From JAVBKV01 sp031553885 (GTDB taxonomy: Bacteria > Bacteroidota > Bacteroidia > Bacteroidales > Azobacteroidaceae), in the NCBI GenBank assembly GCA_031553885.1, contig JAVBKV010000004.1, positions 1 through 64,000 on the forward strand: a stretch of 64,000 nt of DNA, in the 5' to 3' direction. Under the pieces are notes generated by a model. That model was given only the letters and a program-made list of their open reading frames with translations. It had not been told where the DNA came from and did not search any database. Each line of letters starts with the position of its first letter. Within the stretch, counting starts at the first letter, position 1. Of this stretch, positions 25,923-35,685 are shown one piece after another. The position numbers and the translations under genes are program-made.

Positions 25923-26204
25923 TTAACGAGAGGAAATGAATTCTATTTCCTTTTCCACAAAAGCAGTATCTTCGATAGATACTCTTTCGGATAATGCCAG
26001 AAGGGCTTCTTTCATGGAATCCAGATACAGGGATTTGTAATCGGAATAGATTTCATCCATCAATCCCTGTTCCTCATAAAGAGACAGGAAAGTCTGCTCA
26101 TACTTATCGGACAGGTCCAAAAGAGCCTTACTAAATTCAGCCAAATGGCTGGAAAAATGTTCCAAAACCATTTTCTGATGTGAGAATGATGTCTGTTTTG
26201 CCAT
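25923..26204 (-). CDS. Small coiled-coil protein, first gene of the polysaccharide operon
   Basis: 93 residues, no signal peptide or membrane segment. Heptad-like helices cover most of the chain (LLDLSDKYEQTFLSLYEE, SMKEALLALSERV). I do not recognise the family. It lies 34 bp upstream of the HU/LysM-like gene and faces the long leader region, so it may be a regulator or adaptor for the operon; there is no DNA-binding motif visible. Confidence 0.7.
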   Translation of the reverse strand: MAKQTSFSHQKMVLEHFSSHLAEFSKALLDLSDKYEQTFLSLYEEQGLMDEIYSDYKSLYLDSMKEALLALSERVSIEDTAFVEKEIEFISSR

Positions 26205-27223
26205 TTATATATTCATTTATTACATTGTATACTTTATAAAAAAATCATAGGGAAGGATCCATAATTATTGCATATCTCATAACACATACATACATACAAT
26301 AATGAAGAAAATGAAAATGAAAATAATACGACTTTCACAAGCCATTTATTCCCCATTATGGAACCCACCCCCTGATTTTTTATATCTATAAATTTCGCCA
26401 TCACTTAATAAGTGATAACTAACATTATAAACAGGGATCGAAATGCAATGATAATCAATATGTTAACGAACTCCCAAAATGCTGCCCTTAGAATTGCAAA
26501 AACATTTAGAATAACAAAAAGTAAGAAAATGTTTTTTTTTAGAAAGTAAGTTCTTTATACAGAAAGAAAAGAAAAATAATAAAATATACAAAAACGAGGT
26601 TTTTTAAATAACATTTTTGAAAACATTTTGATTTTCAGTGAGTTGTGATAGATTCTTTAAAAAGAAAAACGTATTCCGAATTAATAAGGATAATCCGGAA
26701 TACATTTATCTGATAAAAAGGGTTTCTCTTCAAAAGAAAAACCCTGTAAATATTGTTTTCTTTTTTCAGAAAAACAGGTTAGAAACTTTACTGAAAAACA
26801 GAAAAACTAAAATTGGGGAAAAAATTCACAACTTTTACCCTAATAGAAATCATTGCGAATTGATAAAAAAACACAATACTCTTATTTTTCGTCATTTAGA
26901 TATTTTTGTAAATTAGACTTGAGAGCTTCCCATAATTCACCGGGAATAAATTTAAATAATTTACAATTTCCGAATAATGAAAAATAAGTACTGAAAAACA
27001 GGAAGATGATTTTATTTAGTCGCTTTTAATATGTGTGAAAGAAAATTTATGGCATCATCTTTGTATAAAGTTAGAATGTGTGAAATATAATAATATTAAT
27101 AATTTTTAATTTATTTCACCTTCTCTTATTAAGAGAAACAAAACATCCTTTTCTTATAAATTACTGCTTTTCATTAGCTTACGGGATGCAAAAATACAAA
27201 TTAAATTTAATATCCAAATTTTT
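26205..27223. promoter_or_regulatory. 1-kb AT-rich leader of the polysaccharide operon, possibly invertible
   Basis: No credible gene. Two 17-bp palindromes with odd centres lie at 26400-26416 (ATCACTTAATAAGTGAT) and 27121-27137 (TTCTCTTATTAAGAGAA). Read as inverted repeats they match at 13 of 17 positions, and each matches the 14-bp repeat of segment 2 at 12 of 14. They enclose 738 bp next to a tyrosine recombinase gene. Hairpins at 26671-26703 and 26719-26745 lie inside. I could not place a clear TAnnTTTG promoter for the operon. Confidence 0.4.
26671..26745. other. Pair of hairpins in the operon leader
   Basis: Stem GTATTCCG/CGGAATAC at 26671-26703 and stem AGGGTTT/AAACCCT at 26719-26745, the latter with inner pairing. 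Next to each other in a 1-kb leader they could form an attenuator or a small RNA. The plus-strand reading frame crossing them (26638-26916) has the composition of AT-rich noise. Confidence 0.4.
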
Positions 27224-28465
27224 TCAAGAAACTTTTTTTAATATTGCAGACATCTCCCGATTTACTTTATCAAGCAGCGTATAATCAAAAGAATCCAAAT
27301 AAATGAGCGTTGTCTTTTCAGAATCATGACCTAAGCCCTGACTGATAATGGCAACCGGATAACCTTTCGCCCTGGCTATAGATGCCCAGGAATGTCTTGC
27401 TACATAAGTAGTCAGACACTGTCCCTGATCCATACCTATCAGCTGAGACAATTTTTTCAACCCATAATTTTGACGGCGTAATGCATTGATATAGCTTTTA
27501 CGTCCGGAACCGGAAGCCAGAATCGGAAGTAAAAACTCTGAATTTTGACACTCATTGGCATACCGGTTGATAATCTCCCTGATCTGTGGAGTAAGAGCTA
27601 TTTCCAATTTTTGTTTGGTCTTTTTCCGTATATAGGTTATCCGGTCTTTGGTCATATCTTTCTTTCTCAGATAGGCTAAATCGATAAAAGAAATCCCTCT
27701 CAGAAGAAAACTGAGTAAAAAGACATCCCTACTAAAAGACAATGAATGAGCAATTGCCCCTTTGGGAGGGAATTCAATACTGAATAATTTTTCAAATATT
27801 TCTTTCTTAGCTGCCCGCTTCCGGGTTTTACAGACCCCGGTAAAAGTTCCGTCGAAAGGATTTTCCTTGGGACGCTCAATGACGTGATCACGAACCGCTT
27901 TATTATAAATCGAGCGTAAATTCCGTATATAAAAAGAAATGGTATTCAGTGAATTTCCTCGTATCTTCATATAAGATTCAAACTTTTTCACAAAAGAATT
28001 ATCTATTTCGTCTAATGGAATATCCTTTCCCTTGTTATATTTCAGAATCGTATTACACACAGACTGATAAGCCTCTGCCGTACGGGACTGAGAATTTAAA
28101 AATAACTCTTTCTTTAATTTTTTAACAAAACCGCAAAGCATAGAAGGTGTACGGTGGTTACTATAAAGAGAAATAATATCCTCCATGGTACAACTTCCGT
28201 TGTCTTCCAGTTGACGAATTCTTTTTTCCAGATCATCTATCAAACTTTTCAACGAAGTATTCATCTCTCCCAGCAGTTTGGCTCTGTCCAAATTAGCCGG
28301 ATCAATACAAATGGATTGCTTCTCGTTGTTCCATTCTTTTTTATATATTTTATACGAAGTTGTCACAGTCCTCACCTTACGATCTTTAATGAACTGTATA
28401 AACAAACTGCCCTTCCTTCCATAAACAGTTGAAGGTCTTAACTTTACTCTCACAGACGTTTCCAT
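27224..28465 (-). CDS. Tyrosine recombinase (Bacteroidota integrase/invertase type)
   Basis: 413 residues: an N-terminal arm-binding-like domain, a SAM-like core-binding domain (about 110-200), and a C-terminal catalytic domain with Arg in LLRGISF, Lys in KTKQK, ARHSW (Tyr replaces the usual first His of HxxRH, as is common in this group), GLGHDSEKTT and the nucleophile Tyr in IYLDSF. Members of this family act both as mobile-element integrases and as invertases of phase-variable promoters. No phage or conjugative genes are near. It lies beside the leader of the polysaccharide operon and 18 kb from the two DGR-region segments, so it is a candidate for their inversion; that is inference. Confidence 0.9.
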   Translation of the reverse strand: METSVRVKLRPSTVYGRKGSLFIQFIKDRKVRTVTTSYKIYKKEWNNEKQSICIDPANLDRAKLLGEMNTSLKSLIDDLEKRIRQLEDNGSCTMEDIISLYSNHRTPSMLCGFVKKLKKELFLNSQSRTAEAYQSVCNTILKYNKGKDIPLDEIDNSFVKKFESYMKIRGNSLNTISFYIRNLRSIYNKAVRDHVIERPKENPFDGTFTGVCKTRKRAAKKEIFEKLFSIEFPPKGAIAHSLSFSRDVFLLSFLLRGISFIDLAYLRKKDMTKDRITYIRKKTKQKLEIALTPQIREIINRYANECQNSEFLLPILASGSGRKSYINALRRQNYGLKKLSQLIGMDQGQCLTTYVARHSWASIARAKGYPVAIISQGLGHDSEKTTLIYLDSFDYTLLDKVNREMSAILKKVS

Positions 28466-28606
28466 AAATCAATCAAATTTAAATTAAACATTTTTTTTCT
28501 GACTATACTCATTATTGAAATATAAACTCAATCAACAAGTATAATATCTTTTAAAAATAAAGAAAGAAACGAAAGGTTTAAAAAAAATCATTGATTAGTT
28601 TAATTT

Positions 28607-28657
28607 AAGAAGCGGATTACCCTCTTATTTTCAGATCATGAGGGCAATCCGCTTCTT
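28607..28657. terminator. Strong bidirectional hairpin terminator
   Basis: 18-bp arms AAGAAGCGGATTACCCTC (28607-28624) and 28640-28657 with one mismatch and a 15-base loop. It has an A-rich stretch on one side and T-rich DNA on the other. It ends the transcript from the 29132 gene and separates it from the recombinase gene. Confidence 0.8.
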
Positions 28658-28712
28658 TATAAATGTAATAAAAAAATATTAATTATAATTTATTAATAAA
28701 TAAAAATTACTT

Positions 28713-29132
28713 TTAATTGATAATTTTTCTCATAAATTTTCGTCTATAGATCACAATATAAACAATCAAAAACACGAGAAATGCACTCCAGGCCGTATCA
28801 CCTACAGGCAGAGTTTCCGTACCGGTTCCGTCGCCATCACCATATACATAATTACATGTAAAATTTGTACAAGCACCGGTTGAGCGATTCAACGAACTGC
28901 CACAAATCGGACAAATAAGAAAATCATCCGGAATATCGTCCGGGATCGAAGCTCTTAGCTCAGGTGAAATAAATTCCGGGCTGTTTTCATGCATCCATAA
29001 TTTCTCATTCACGTTTTCCTTAAATAAAGATTCGTTATCTATCGAATACGAAGGTATCTGATCGAAAGAATGAGCCACATGTATTGCTCCACAGAACAAC
29101 ATAGACATGAATACAATTATTTTTCTTTTCAT
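28713..29132 (-). CDS. Small exported zinc-ribbon-like protein with C-terminal anchor
   Basis: 139 residues. The start is ATG 29132 because AGGAGG at 29141-29146 is 8 bp upstream; a GTG at 29138 would be too close. Signal peptide (about 1-22), a polar stretch, then CPICGSSLNRSTGAC and CNY giving four Cys in a ribbon-like spacing, then LPVGDTAW, a hydrophobic helix and a basic tail (YRRKFMRK). The tail matches that of the 90-residue protein at 21961. It lies 15 bp after the giant T9SS-like gene and is probably its partner. A metal site in an exported protein and the tail's function are untested. Confidence 0.75.
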   Translation of the reverse strand: MKRKIIVFMSMLFCGAIHVAHSFDQIPSYSIDNESLFKENVNEKLWMHENSPEFISPELRASIPDDIPDDFLICPICGSSLNRSTGACTNFTCNYVYGDGDGTGTETLPVGDTAWSAFLVFLIVYIVIYRRKFMRKIIN

Positions 29133-29147
29133 TGCCACATCCTCCTA

Positions 29148-32100
29148 TTATTTATTTAATACTTTGGTTACCTTGGTCGTGTGTTCTGTTCCTGCCTTGA
29201 CAATCAGGATTGAGTTGAATACCGGTACCGGCACTTCAATATGCGAACTTCCGGTATTATGGCGCTGATAAATCGTCCGGCCATCCGATCCGCTAATAAT
29301 CAGATCCTTAATCTCACTACCATCCAGGGAGATTACGTGAACCACATGATTATATAAATAGATGTAGATTCTTCCCTGAGAGACTTCATCCATGGAAGTC
29401 AGGGACTGGCGAACCAAACAGAACCGGTCAAGCAGATCTCCTTCCGTATTATCGAACTGGTATTCAAAAGTAGTTCCGTCGCCAAGAGGAAGCAAACGGG
29501 CTGCGTCTTTATCATGGAACAACATATCCCGGATTCCGGGCACCCCATCCAATCCGCTGATTATTAGTCGTGTCAGACCCTTATTGCTGGTGGATATACC
29601 AATCGGCAATATATCCGGAAGTACTTTGATCCGGTTTATATCCAGGTACATGTTGTCTGCTATGGTAAAAATACTCGGTGCAATCTTGACATTTTTGATA
29701 AACATACAACGGGAATCCTCATTGGGAACATACTCATCATGTGCCGTGTCGGATAAGACTACCGCTGCCTGCGTACTAAGATTATCCCGGGTTGCCCGGA
29801 TCCTTAACACTCCCGGTTCGGAAATTGTCGAACGGAGTTTGGCTTCTGAATAAACCACACTCATATCTTTATTGATCACCAATTCGTCCGGCATCCCGGT
29901 ATAACCGCTTTTCGTTGTCACAATGAAGGACTGCATAGGAGGTATGGATTTCCAGGTAAGGCCACCGTCTGAAGATACGGGCCCTTCCATAATTCCATCG
30001 TTATCCGTATCCACAGCTCCCATGGTTATATAGCTGTTCCCTCCGTTAAGAATCTTGAATTCAGGTTTTATAACTGCATAATTGGCCTGATAGAATTTTT
30101 CAAAATCGATATGTGCCATCAACGGATTACCGACAACAACCAAGCCTTCGTCTTTCCTGTTGACCGGTATCCGGGCCAACGTTTCCTGATCCGGAACCAC
30201 ACTCTGATCATTCTGTGTTATTTCATAAATAAACCGCTTCTTGAAATCCCGTCCTCCTTCGGGAACTACTTCCGTCTTATCGACCTTCATCTTTGTCAAC
30301 TCATTATAAAATGGGAAGAGCATCTTATCCTTCGGAAACGCGAATTCTGCACTTTCGATTGTTGACCGGGAACTAAAGACCACCCCCTGATCCGGATCCG
30401 GTAAAAACTGAGTATAGAAAAGGCTTCCAACCCTCGCACTGTAACCAAATCCCGGAGAAAGTTCTATATTCGTGTTGTTGAACGGGGTAGTCCAATCGGT
30501 AGAAGTTGCCCCGGTTTGCGGATTAATAGTATTATGCAGGCGTATCTCTGTCAACGGATTGGCCCGTTCGAACATATAATCACCCGTGTACAGGTTACGA
30601 AGAGGTGCAGACAATCCATACCAACGCATGGTTTCAACATTCAGATCTACTTTGGCACTGTCATAAGCCAGGTAATACTGACGACCCAGTTCACTTCCCA
30701 TTTCAAACCGGATTTCAGTACAGGAATTCGGCTCAAAATTGTAATCGAATTCGATGTAACGGGTTTCCGGAGCCGTTTGAACAGGCTCATCGTTCTGCGT
30801 ATCGAATGTCACCACCGGAGGAAGATTCAAGGTCGGATAATTGGTCTGGTTTTCTTTCATAACCACATGAGTCGGCCTTAACGGAGCAAAGACAGCGTTT
30901 CCTGAAGCATCTTTCCAGTTTGTATCGTTGTGCCAGGAAGTATTGATGCTGTTATCCCAGTAAACAACTTCGGGAATTACTTTCAACCTGAAATAAAACT
31001 CCTTGTCGCAAAAGTCTGAAGCACCCCATTCAACTTCTGCCGTACATGCCATCCGGAAAAGATACTCGCCTCCGGGCCTGAACCTGCCGTCAGCATCCAG
31101 CCATTGAGCCGGAATACTGGTCGCCTGTATTTCCAATCCGATTTTATTGGTGGGTGACCCATGCGTCCCTACCGGGTAAGGTCGTCCTTCATCTTCCAAC
31201 AAATGTGCAGGGTAAGGATCCGGATTAAAGTAGTGGTATGAATTGTGTACCAACGGATAAGACTCAAGGGCAAACTGCGGTCCTCTATCATCTCCCAGAT
31301 TCCAGTAAGTAGACAAATCGTATGGTTCCACTTCCACATAATTTCCGGTAGCTCCGGAAGCATGCTCACGTGTTGCCTGAATCGTATGCGCCTGATCCAG
31401 CATATTCGGACTATCGGGATGAATTACCCCAAGGTGTACATTTTCCAATCCCTTGTCATCAACCGGTATATTGACCGGCACATCATCCACTTTTATCAGA
31501 TAAATCCGTGCATTGCGCAATTCATCCAAGAAAGTTAACGGAACAACAAACCGGCTTGTATTAAATTCTTTGAGTCTGTTTTTTTCCGGCAAGCGTACTG
31601 TATAAACATAATCCGGATTAGCGGCAGACGGATAATCCATCATCGGCTGTCCATTATTATCAACTTCCCCAAAAATGACACCGGGACCCCAGGCCGTAGC
31701 CTGTACTCGTACTTGGGCCGGAGTCGCACAGATTCCTACTACCTGATTCCAAATCGGTTCTCCCTCCGCATCCACTCTGACAGCTTCATTCGGAGGAATA
31801 ACCGTAAAGAAATACGGAGCTAATGAATTCAGCTTGACCGGCATGGTACGTTTATGCAGGTATAAAATATAAGAACCGGTTACAGGATCCTTTTCTGTGG
31901 TATAAAACCGCATCCTGTCTAAAAGAGCATTCAATTGGGCCAACGAGGTAATACCGGGATAATCAGTGGGGCCATATCTTCCGTCAGCACCTTCATCTTC
32001 ACAATTATCCGGATCCATGCCGACCCTTTTCCTTGGCCAGCAGGTTATATCATCTTCCTCAATAGCTGTAGGGTACGGATAGAAGAAACGATAAGCCTTC

Positions 32101-35100
32101 AGGTCATCCCTGACAGAGAAATCTCCTTCCGGAATAGTGGTGGTAGTCAGGTTTCCCTCTCCGGTCAGGTCTGTTGCCTGATAAGCATCAAAGTGAACAG
32201 TCCTTGTATTGAATCCGATATAATTGAGTGTCGGATCAAAAGCTTCCTGTTCTTTTTCTTCTTCTGTAGCCTCGTAGTCTACAATCGGGCCATAATACCA
32301 GTCATAGAATGTATAAAGAGGTTCCCGAGTCTTTACATCCAACGAGCGAGCGGTAATCTGAACGATATTATTGGTACAGGCTACTAAATCCCTCGGGTCG
32401 ACAGGATCTGTTTTTCCCTCGATATAAACCAGGAAATCGGTATCATCGAATGATAGTTCAAACTGGGCTTCTCCGGAACAGGTGACATTCGATAAACTGG
32501 ATGCTGACTCTGCCACATAGATCGTAAAGATACCTTCAGCATTTCCATTGTTAAGTACTTCCGGAGAAAGCGGCTGAGTAAACCGCAGAGTATCGGCTAT
32601 TATTTCCGCTCCTGCAGGAAGATTATCAAGGTCTATACTTCCATAACTGTACTGATCGTCAAATCCTTGTCCGGGATAGGTTCCCGGAGTATCCGGGAAA
32701 GGAATTCCCTGTGGATCCAGAAACCTGAAAAACAACGTGCGATTGCCGTCTGCCATAATAAATTTGGTCAGATCGATACTCACAATCATTTCCGGAGACT
32801 GGACTACAACCTCACCTTCTTCCGGTTTACAATACGGTGTAGCAGAGCGTTCGGCAGTAACTGCCGGGTTCGAACGGTAAACACATATATCATCCAGTGC
32901 AAAATCGTTTCCGGTCGTTCCAATACCATTATTTCTCAATTCCAACCGGAAATCGACGTTCTTATTATCATATTCAACCGGAATTGTAAATCGGAAAGCA
33001 ATCTGTTGCCACTGGCCCACAGCCCGGTAACCGACATCTCCGGTATAGAAGCGTTTGATTTCCTTATTCTCGATCCTGTCTTTCAATATGAAAACCAGAT
33101 TCGGGCGAACGGTTCCCTCTTCCTCCAGATCGGTAGCCGAATAATCATTCAGGTTCACAATCCAGGTAGAAAAATACAGTTCGGTACCCGGACACATCAC
33201 CCCGTTAAAATCAAGCGTGGCAAAAATACCCGGTACCTGCGCAGCATCCACATACATCATATTCCCCAGAGTACCAGTGTTTATGTACGTCCGGTCATGA
33301 ACATTCGATGTGGTCGACCAACCATAATTCATGCGCCCGACTCCACCTCCTGTCGAAGTAATCCCGGCATTGACGGCCTGTGGAAAACTATATTCACTCC
33401 AGAATCCGCAAGGAGCTGCCGAATAGTGTGTACCCGGATCGGTAGCCGTGGTCCCATTACCCACAAAATGAGAAGGATCCATAAATCCGTAGGATGTTTC
33501 GTTCAGACCCAACCGGGATGTTCCCATTCCATACAAAGACTCCCGGTCAAAACTCAACTTATTGATCAACCGTTTATCCGTAATCACCGACAATAAATCT
33601 CCGCTGGGAGGAGTGAGTGGACCGGAAAGGGTTTTATCGACATAAGTTACTTTAAACCGGGCGATTTTCCGGGTAATAACATTGCTTCCACTTACCCTAC
33701 GAGTAGCATATACATCAAAATATTCCGAGTCTCCAACTCTCTTATTAGCCGTATTGATTTGCAGGTATTTCTGATTCGTACCCTTGAATTCATAGATTCC
33801 GGCATTGGCTATCGGATTAGGATTACTGGTCGTATTATTACTTACAGCATCCTGCCCCGCAGCTCTCCAGGAGAATGTTGTCGCCAGCAACTCATTACCC
33901 GTAATCGCCTCTCTGGTATTTCCGGTAGCCATCCAATAATTGTCCAGGATGTATTGTGGCGTCAACCGCAGACGGATGTTGACCGAAGCATCCAGTTCCC
34001 GGTATTCAAAAACAGATCCGTTCGCGATGGAATCATTAATCGCCTTTGCAATTTCCCAGGCCGGCCGGAATTCAAAATGATTCCGGAAAGAAAGCGTCGG
34101 TTCTTTGAACGAGGCTCTTGGAGTATTCACATAATCACTGTAATTGGCCGCATCACAGGTAACCGTATGCGGATAAATGTCATTAATCGTCGAAGGTACC
34201 TGGTATCGGACATTCTTGCCCTGAGCCGGACTTCCATAAAAAATAAGGCCTTTATTGCTTAACCAGGAGGTCGTCGCTACCGGAGTAAACGCAGGGTCTT
34301 CGAGTTCGTCTTTGTGCCAGCGATAGTAAGCATATCCTTCAGTAACAGCGCTCAATTCCTCTCCCCGGTCGGGCAACGTATAAATGACCTGAGTCAGTTG
34401 GTGGGTTTCCTGAGGCTGATTATCGGATCGTTTATATAAAAATTCCCGGGCATCGTATGCACGGACGATTACCTGGAAATTATCTATATCCAATATTCCG
34501 TTTCCATTCGTCATGGTATTGGCAATCGAAACCTTCGTATTAGCACCCAATTGTCCGGCACCCTGAAATTCATGAACATAAAAGTACCATCCATCAGGGT
34601 CTTCAAGTTCCGATGCAAGTCCGGTGGCATTGACAGGAAGCGACCGGGTCACACTACCGGAGGTGTTCGATGCTGTAATACTGCCGACTCCTTCCAGGGA
34701 TGAAGCAGCACTCACACGTGCCCAGTAACTGATCCGAAAAACAGTACCTGCTGTATATTGAGGATTATTCAACGTCAGGTTCAGAGCATCCCCCTGCGAT
34801 AAACGCACAAAATAAAAACCATCCGTTTCACTATCTCCCGAAGACACATTGCTGTGAATGACGCGTGCACCTGTAGCCGCACTCCCCTGTGTACGGGTAA
34901 AACCGATCGGAAAATAATCACTTTCTCCGGTTGAGGGAGTAGAGAAATCCGGATTGTCCGTAACAGGTGGCCTTCCCGGCCAGGTATTGCTTCCATTCGG
35001 ATAAGGATCGTAAACAGATACCAGTTCCATATCTTCATTGTACACAATCGCACCGTCATCAGCCGGGATAATCTCAACGGTTGCATTGGTGGTGTTATAG

Positions 35101-35603
35101 GTAGAAGTGGTACGAATACGATACGAGTTATTAGTAACCCGTACCCGGTACATCTCATAATTATTATTTCCGGATTTGGAAGCCAGCCTGAAATGACGGT
35201 TACTCCCGGCATCCGTACCGGTAACCTGGTTCTTGATCAGCCTCCATTTTGTATTTTCCGCCCCCGCAGTGGCAGTAAGACCAACATAACTGGTATTACT
35301 TCCATTGGTCGACTGAAGAAAATTCCCATTTCCATTCCGGATATAGTACCAACCGGGTTCACTAAGTCCCACGGGCACAAATGTCCACAAGTACCTATCC
35401 CCATCCTCATTACTTCCTAATTGAACATTTCCCGAAGTATTAACATAAAAATAAGTATAATTCCCTCCTGTTGTCAGAGTTCCACCAGTGTTCGTTTTAA
35501 ACCGAATTTTGTAATTGGTGTAAGGATAAGAAAGGTAGATCTGAGAAAATGCACTCACTGTCACTATGGCAAAGAGTACAAGTAAAAAAACAATCTTTTT
35601 CAT
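29148..35603 (-). CDS. Giant T9SS-like cell-surface protein (2,151 residues)
   Basis: Signal peptide (1-20, ending AFSQ). Residues about 20-190 have beta-trefoil-like repeats (YYIRNGNGNFLQ, KWRLI) suggesting a ricin-type carbohydrate-binding unit. The long middle contains several beta-sandwich-like domains; one near 290-375 and one near 830-970 end in FxLDDICVYRS-like strands typical of carbohydrate-binding or gliding-motility-type modules. Proline- and acid-rich linkers follow. The last 80 residues (GRIYIYLYNHVVHVISLDG, GRTIYQR, ending KVLNK) resemble a T9SS type A sorting domain. Likely a surface adhesin or matrix protein. A strong Shine-Dalgarno AGGAGG at 35609-35614 is unusual for this phylum. 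Exact domains need profile searches. Confidence 0.82.
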   Translation of the reverse strand: MKKIVFLLVLFAIVTVSAFSQIYLSYPYTNYKIRFKTNTGGTLTTGGNYTYFYVNTSGNVQLGSNEDGDRYLWTFVPVGLSEPGWYYIRNGNGNFLQSTNGSNTSYVGLTATAGAENTKWRLIKNQVTGTDAGSNRHFRLASKSGNNNYEMYRVRVTNNSYRIRTTSTYNTTNATVEIIPADDGAIVYNEDMELVSVYDPYPNGSNTWPGRPPVTDNPDFSTPSTGESDYFPIGFTRTQGSAATGARVIHSNVSSGDSETDGFYFVRLSQGDALNLTLNNPQYTAGTVFRISYWARVSAASSLEGVGSITASNTSGSVTRSLPVNATGLASELEDPDGWYFYVHEFQGAGQLGANTKVSIANTMTNGNGILDIDNFQVIVRAYDAREFLYKRSDNQPQETHQLTQVIYTLPDRGEELSAVTEGYAYYRWHKDELEDPAFTPVATTSWLSNKGLIFYGSPAQGKNVRYQVPSTINDIYPHTVTCDAANYSDYVNTPRASFKEPTLSFRNHFEFRPAWEIAKAINDSIANGSVFEYRELDASVNIRLRLTPQYILDNYWMATGNTREAITGNELLATTFSWRAAGQDAVSNNTTSNPNPIANAGIYEFKGTNQKYLQINTANKRVGDSEYFDVYATRRVSGSNVITRKIARFKVTYVDKTLSGPLTPPSGDLLSVITDKRLINKLSFDRESLYGMGTSRLGLNETSYGFMDPSHFVGNGTTATDPGTHYSAAPCGFWSEYSFPQAVNAGITSTGGGVGRMNYGWSTTSNVHDRTYINTGTLGNMMYVDAAQVPGIFATLDFNGVMCPGTELYFSTWIVNLNDYSATDLEEEGTVRPNLVFILKDRIENKEIKRFYTGDVGYRAVGQWQQIAFRFTIPVEYDNKNVDFRLELRNNGIGTTGNDFALDDICVYRSNPAVTAERSATPYCKPEEGEVVVQSPEMIVSIDLTKFIMADGNRTLFFRFLDPQGIPFPDTPGTYPGQGFDDQYSYGSIDLDNLPAGAEIIADTLRFTQPLSPEVLNNGNAEGIFTIYVAESASSLSNVTCSGEAQFELSFDDTDFLVYIEGKTDPVDPRDLVACTNNIVQITARSLDVKTREPLYTFYDWYYGPIVDYEATEEEKEQEAFDPTLNYIGFNTRTVHFDAYQATDLTGEGNLTTTTIPEGDFSVRDDLKAYRFFYPYPTAIEEDDITCWPRKRVGMDPDNCEDEGADGRYGPTDYPGITSLAQLNALLDRMRFYTTEKDPVTGSYILYLHKRTMPVKLNSLAPYFFTVIPPNEAVRVDAEGEPIWNQVVGICATPAQVRVQATAWGPGVIFGEVDNNGQPMMDYPSAANPDYVYTVRLPEKNRLKEFNTSRFVVPLTFLDELRNARIYLIKVDDVPVNIPVDDKGLENVHLGVIHPDSPNMLDQAHTIQATREHASGATGNYVEVEPYDLSTYWNLGDDRGPQFALESYPLVHNSYHYFNPDPYPAHLLEDEGRPYPVGTHGSPTNKIGLEIQATSIPAQWLDADGRFRPGGEYLFRMACTAEVEWGASDFCDKEFYFRLKVIPEVVYWDNSINTSWHNDTNWKDASGNAVFAPLRPTHVVMKENQTNYPTLNLPPVVTFDTQNDEPVQTAPETRYIEFDYNFEPNSCTEIRFEMGSELGRQYYLAYDSAKVDLNVETMRWYGLSAPLRNLYTGDYMFERANPLTEIRLHNTINPQTGATSTDWTTPFNNTNIELSPGFGYSARVGSLFYTQFLPDPDQGVVFSSRSTIESAEFAFPKDKMLFPFYNELTKMKVDKTEVVPEGGRDFKKRFIYEITQNDQSVVPDQETLARIPVNRKDEGLVVVGNPLMAHIDFEKFYQANYAVIKPEFKILNGGNSYITMGAVDTDNDGIMEGPVSSDGGLTWKSIPPMQSFIVTTKSGYTGMPDELVINKDMSVVYSEAKLRSTISEPGVLRIRATRDNLSTQAAVVLSDTAHDEYVPNEDSRCMFIKNVKIAPSIFTIADNMYLDINRIKVLPDILPIGISTSNKGLTRLIISGLDGVPGIRDMLFHDKDAARLLPLGDGTTFEYQFDNTEGDLLDRFCLVRQSLTSMDEVSQGRIYIYLYNHVVHVISLDGSEIKDLIISGSDGRTIYQRHNTGSSHIEVPVPVFNSILIVKAGTEHTTKVTKVLNK

Positions 35604-35677
35604 CGCATCCTCCTGTTTAATTTATATAAAAAACTCTCAATATTTTTTTAAAATTTCAAATAATTAATTGTTTCTCA

Positions 35678-35685
35678 CAAAATTA
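35678..35685 (-). promoter_or_regulatory. Candidate -7 element TAATTTTG for the giant surface protein
   Basis: TAATTTTG on the minus strand fits TAnnTTTG and lies about 75 bp upstream of the start codon at 35603. No clean TTTG -33 box is found at 19-21 bp. The 200-bp gap to 35816 is shared with the divergent esterase promoter. Confidence 0.4.

Noticed and set aside
26638..26916. Plus-strand open frame of 92 codons in the operon leader
   Set aside because: Lys/Asn/Phe-rich composition expected from AT-rich DNA, crosses two hairpins, no ribosome site or homology.
27224..28465. Integrase as evidence of an integrated mobile element or prophage
   Set aside because: No direct-repeat attachment sites, tRNA, relaxase, phage or transposition genes are seen around it.
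32667..33596. Long plus-strand open frame (309 codons) inside the giant gene
   Set aside because: Antisense shadow of a well-supported coding region; Ile/Arg-rich, with no domain features.
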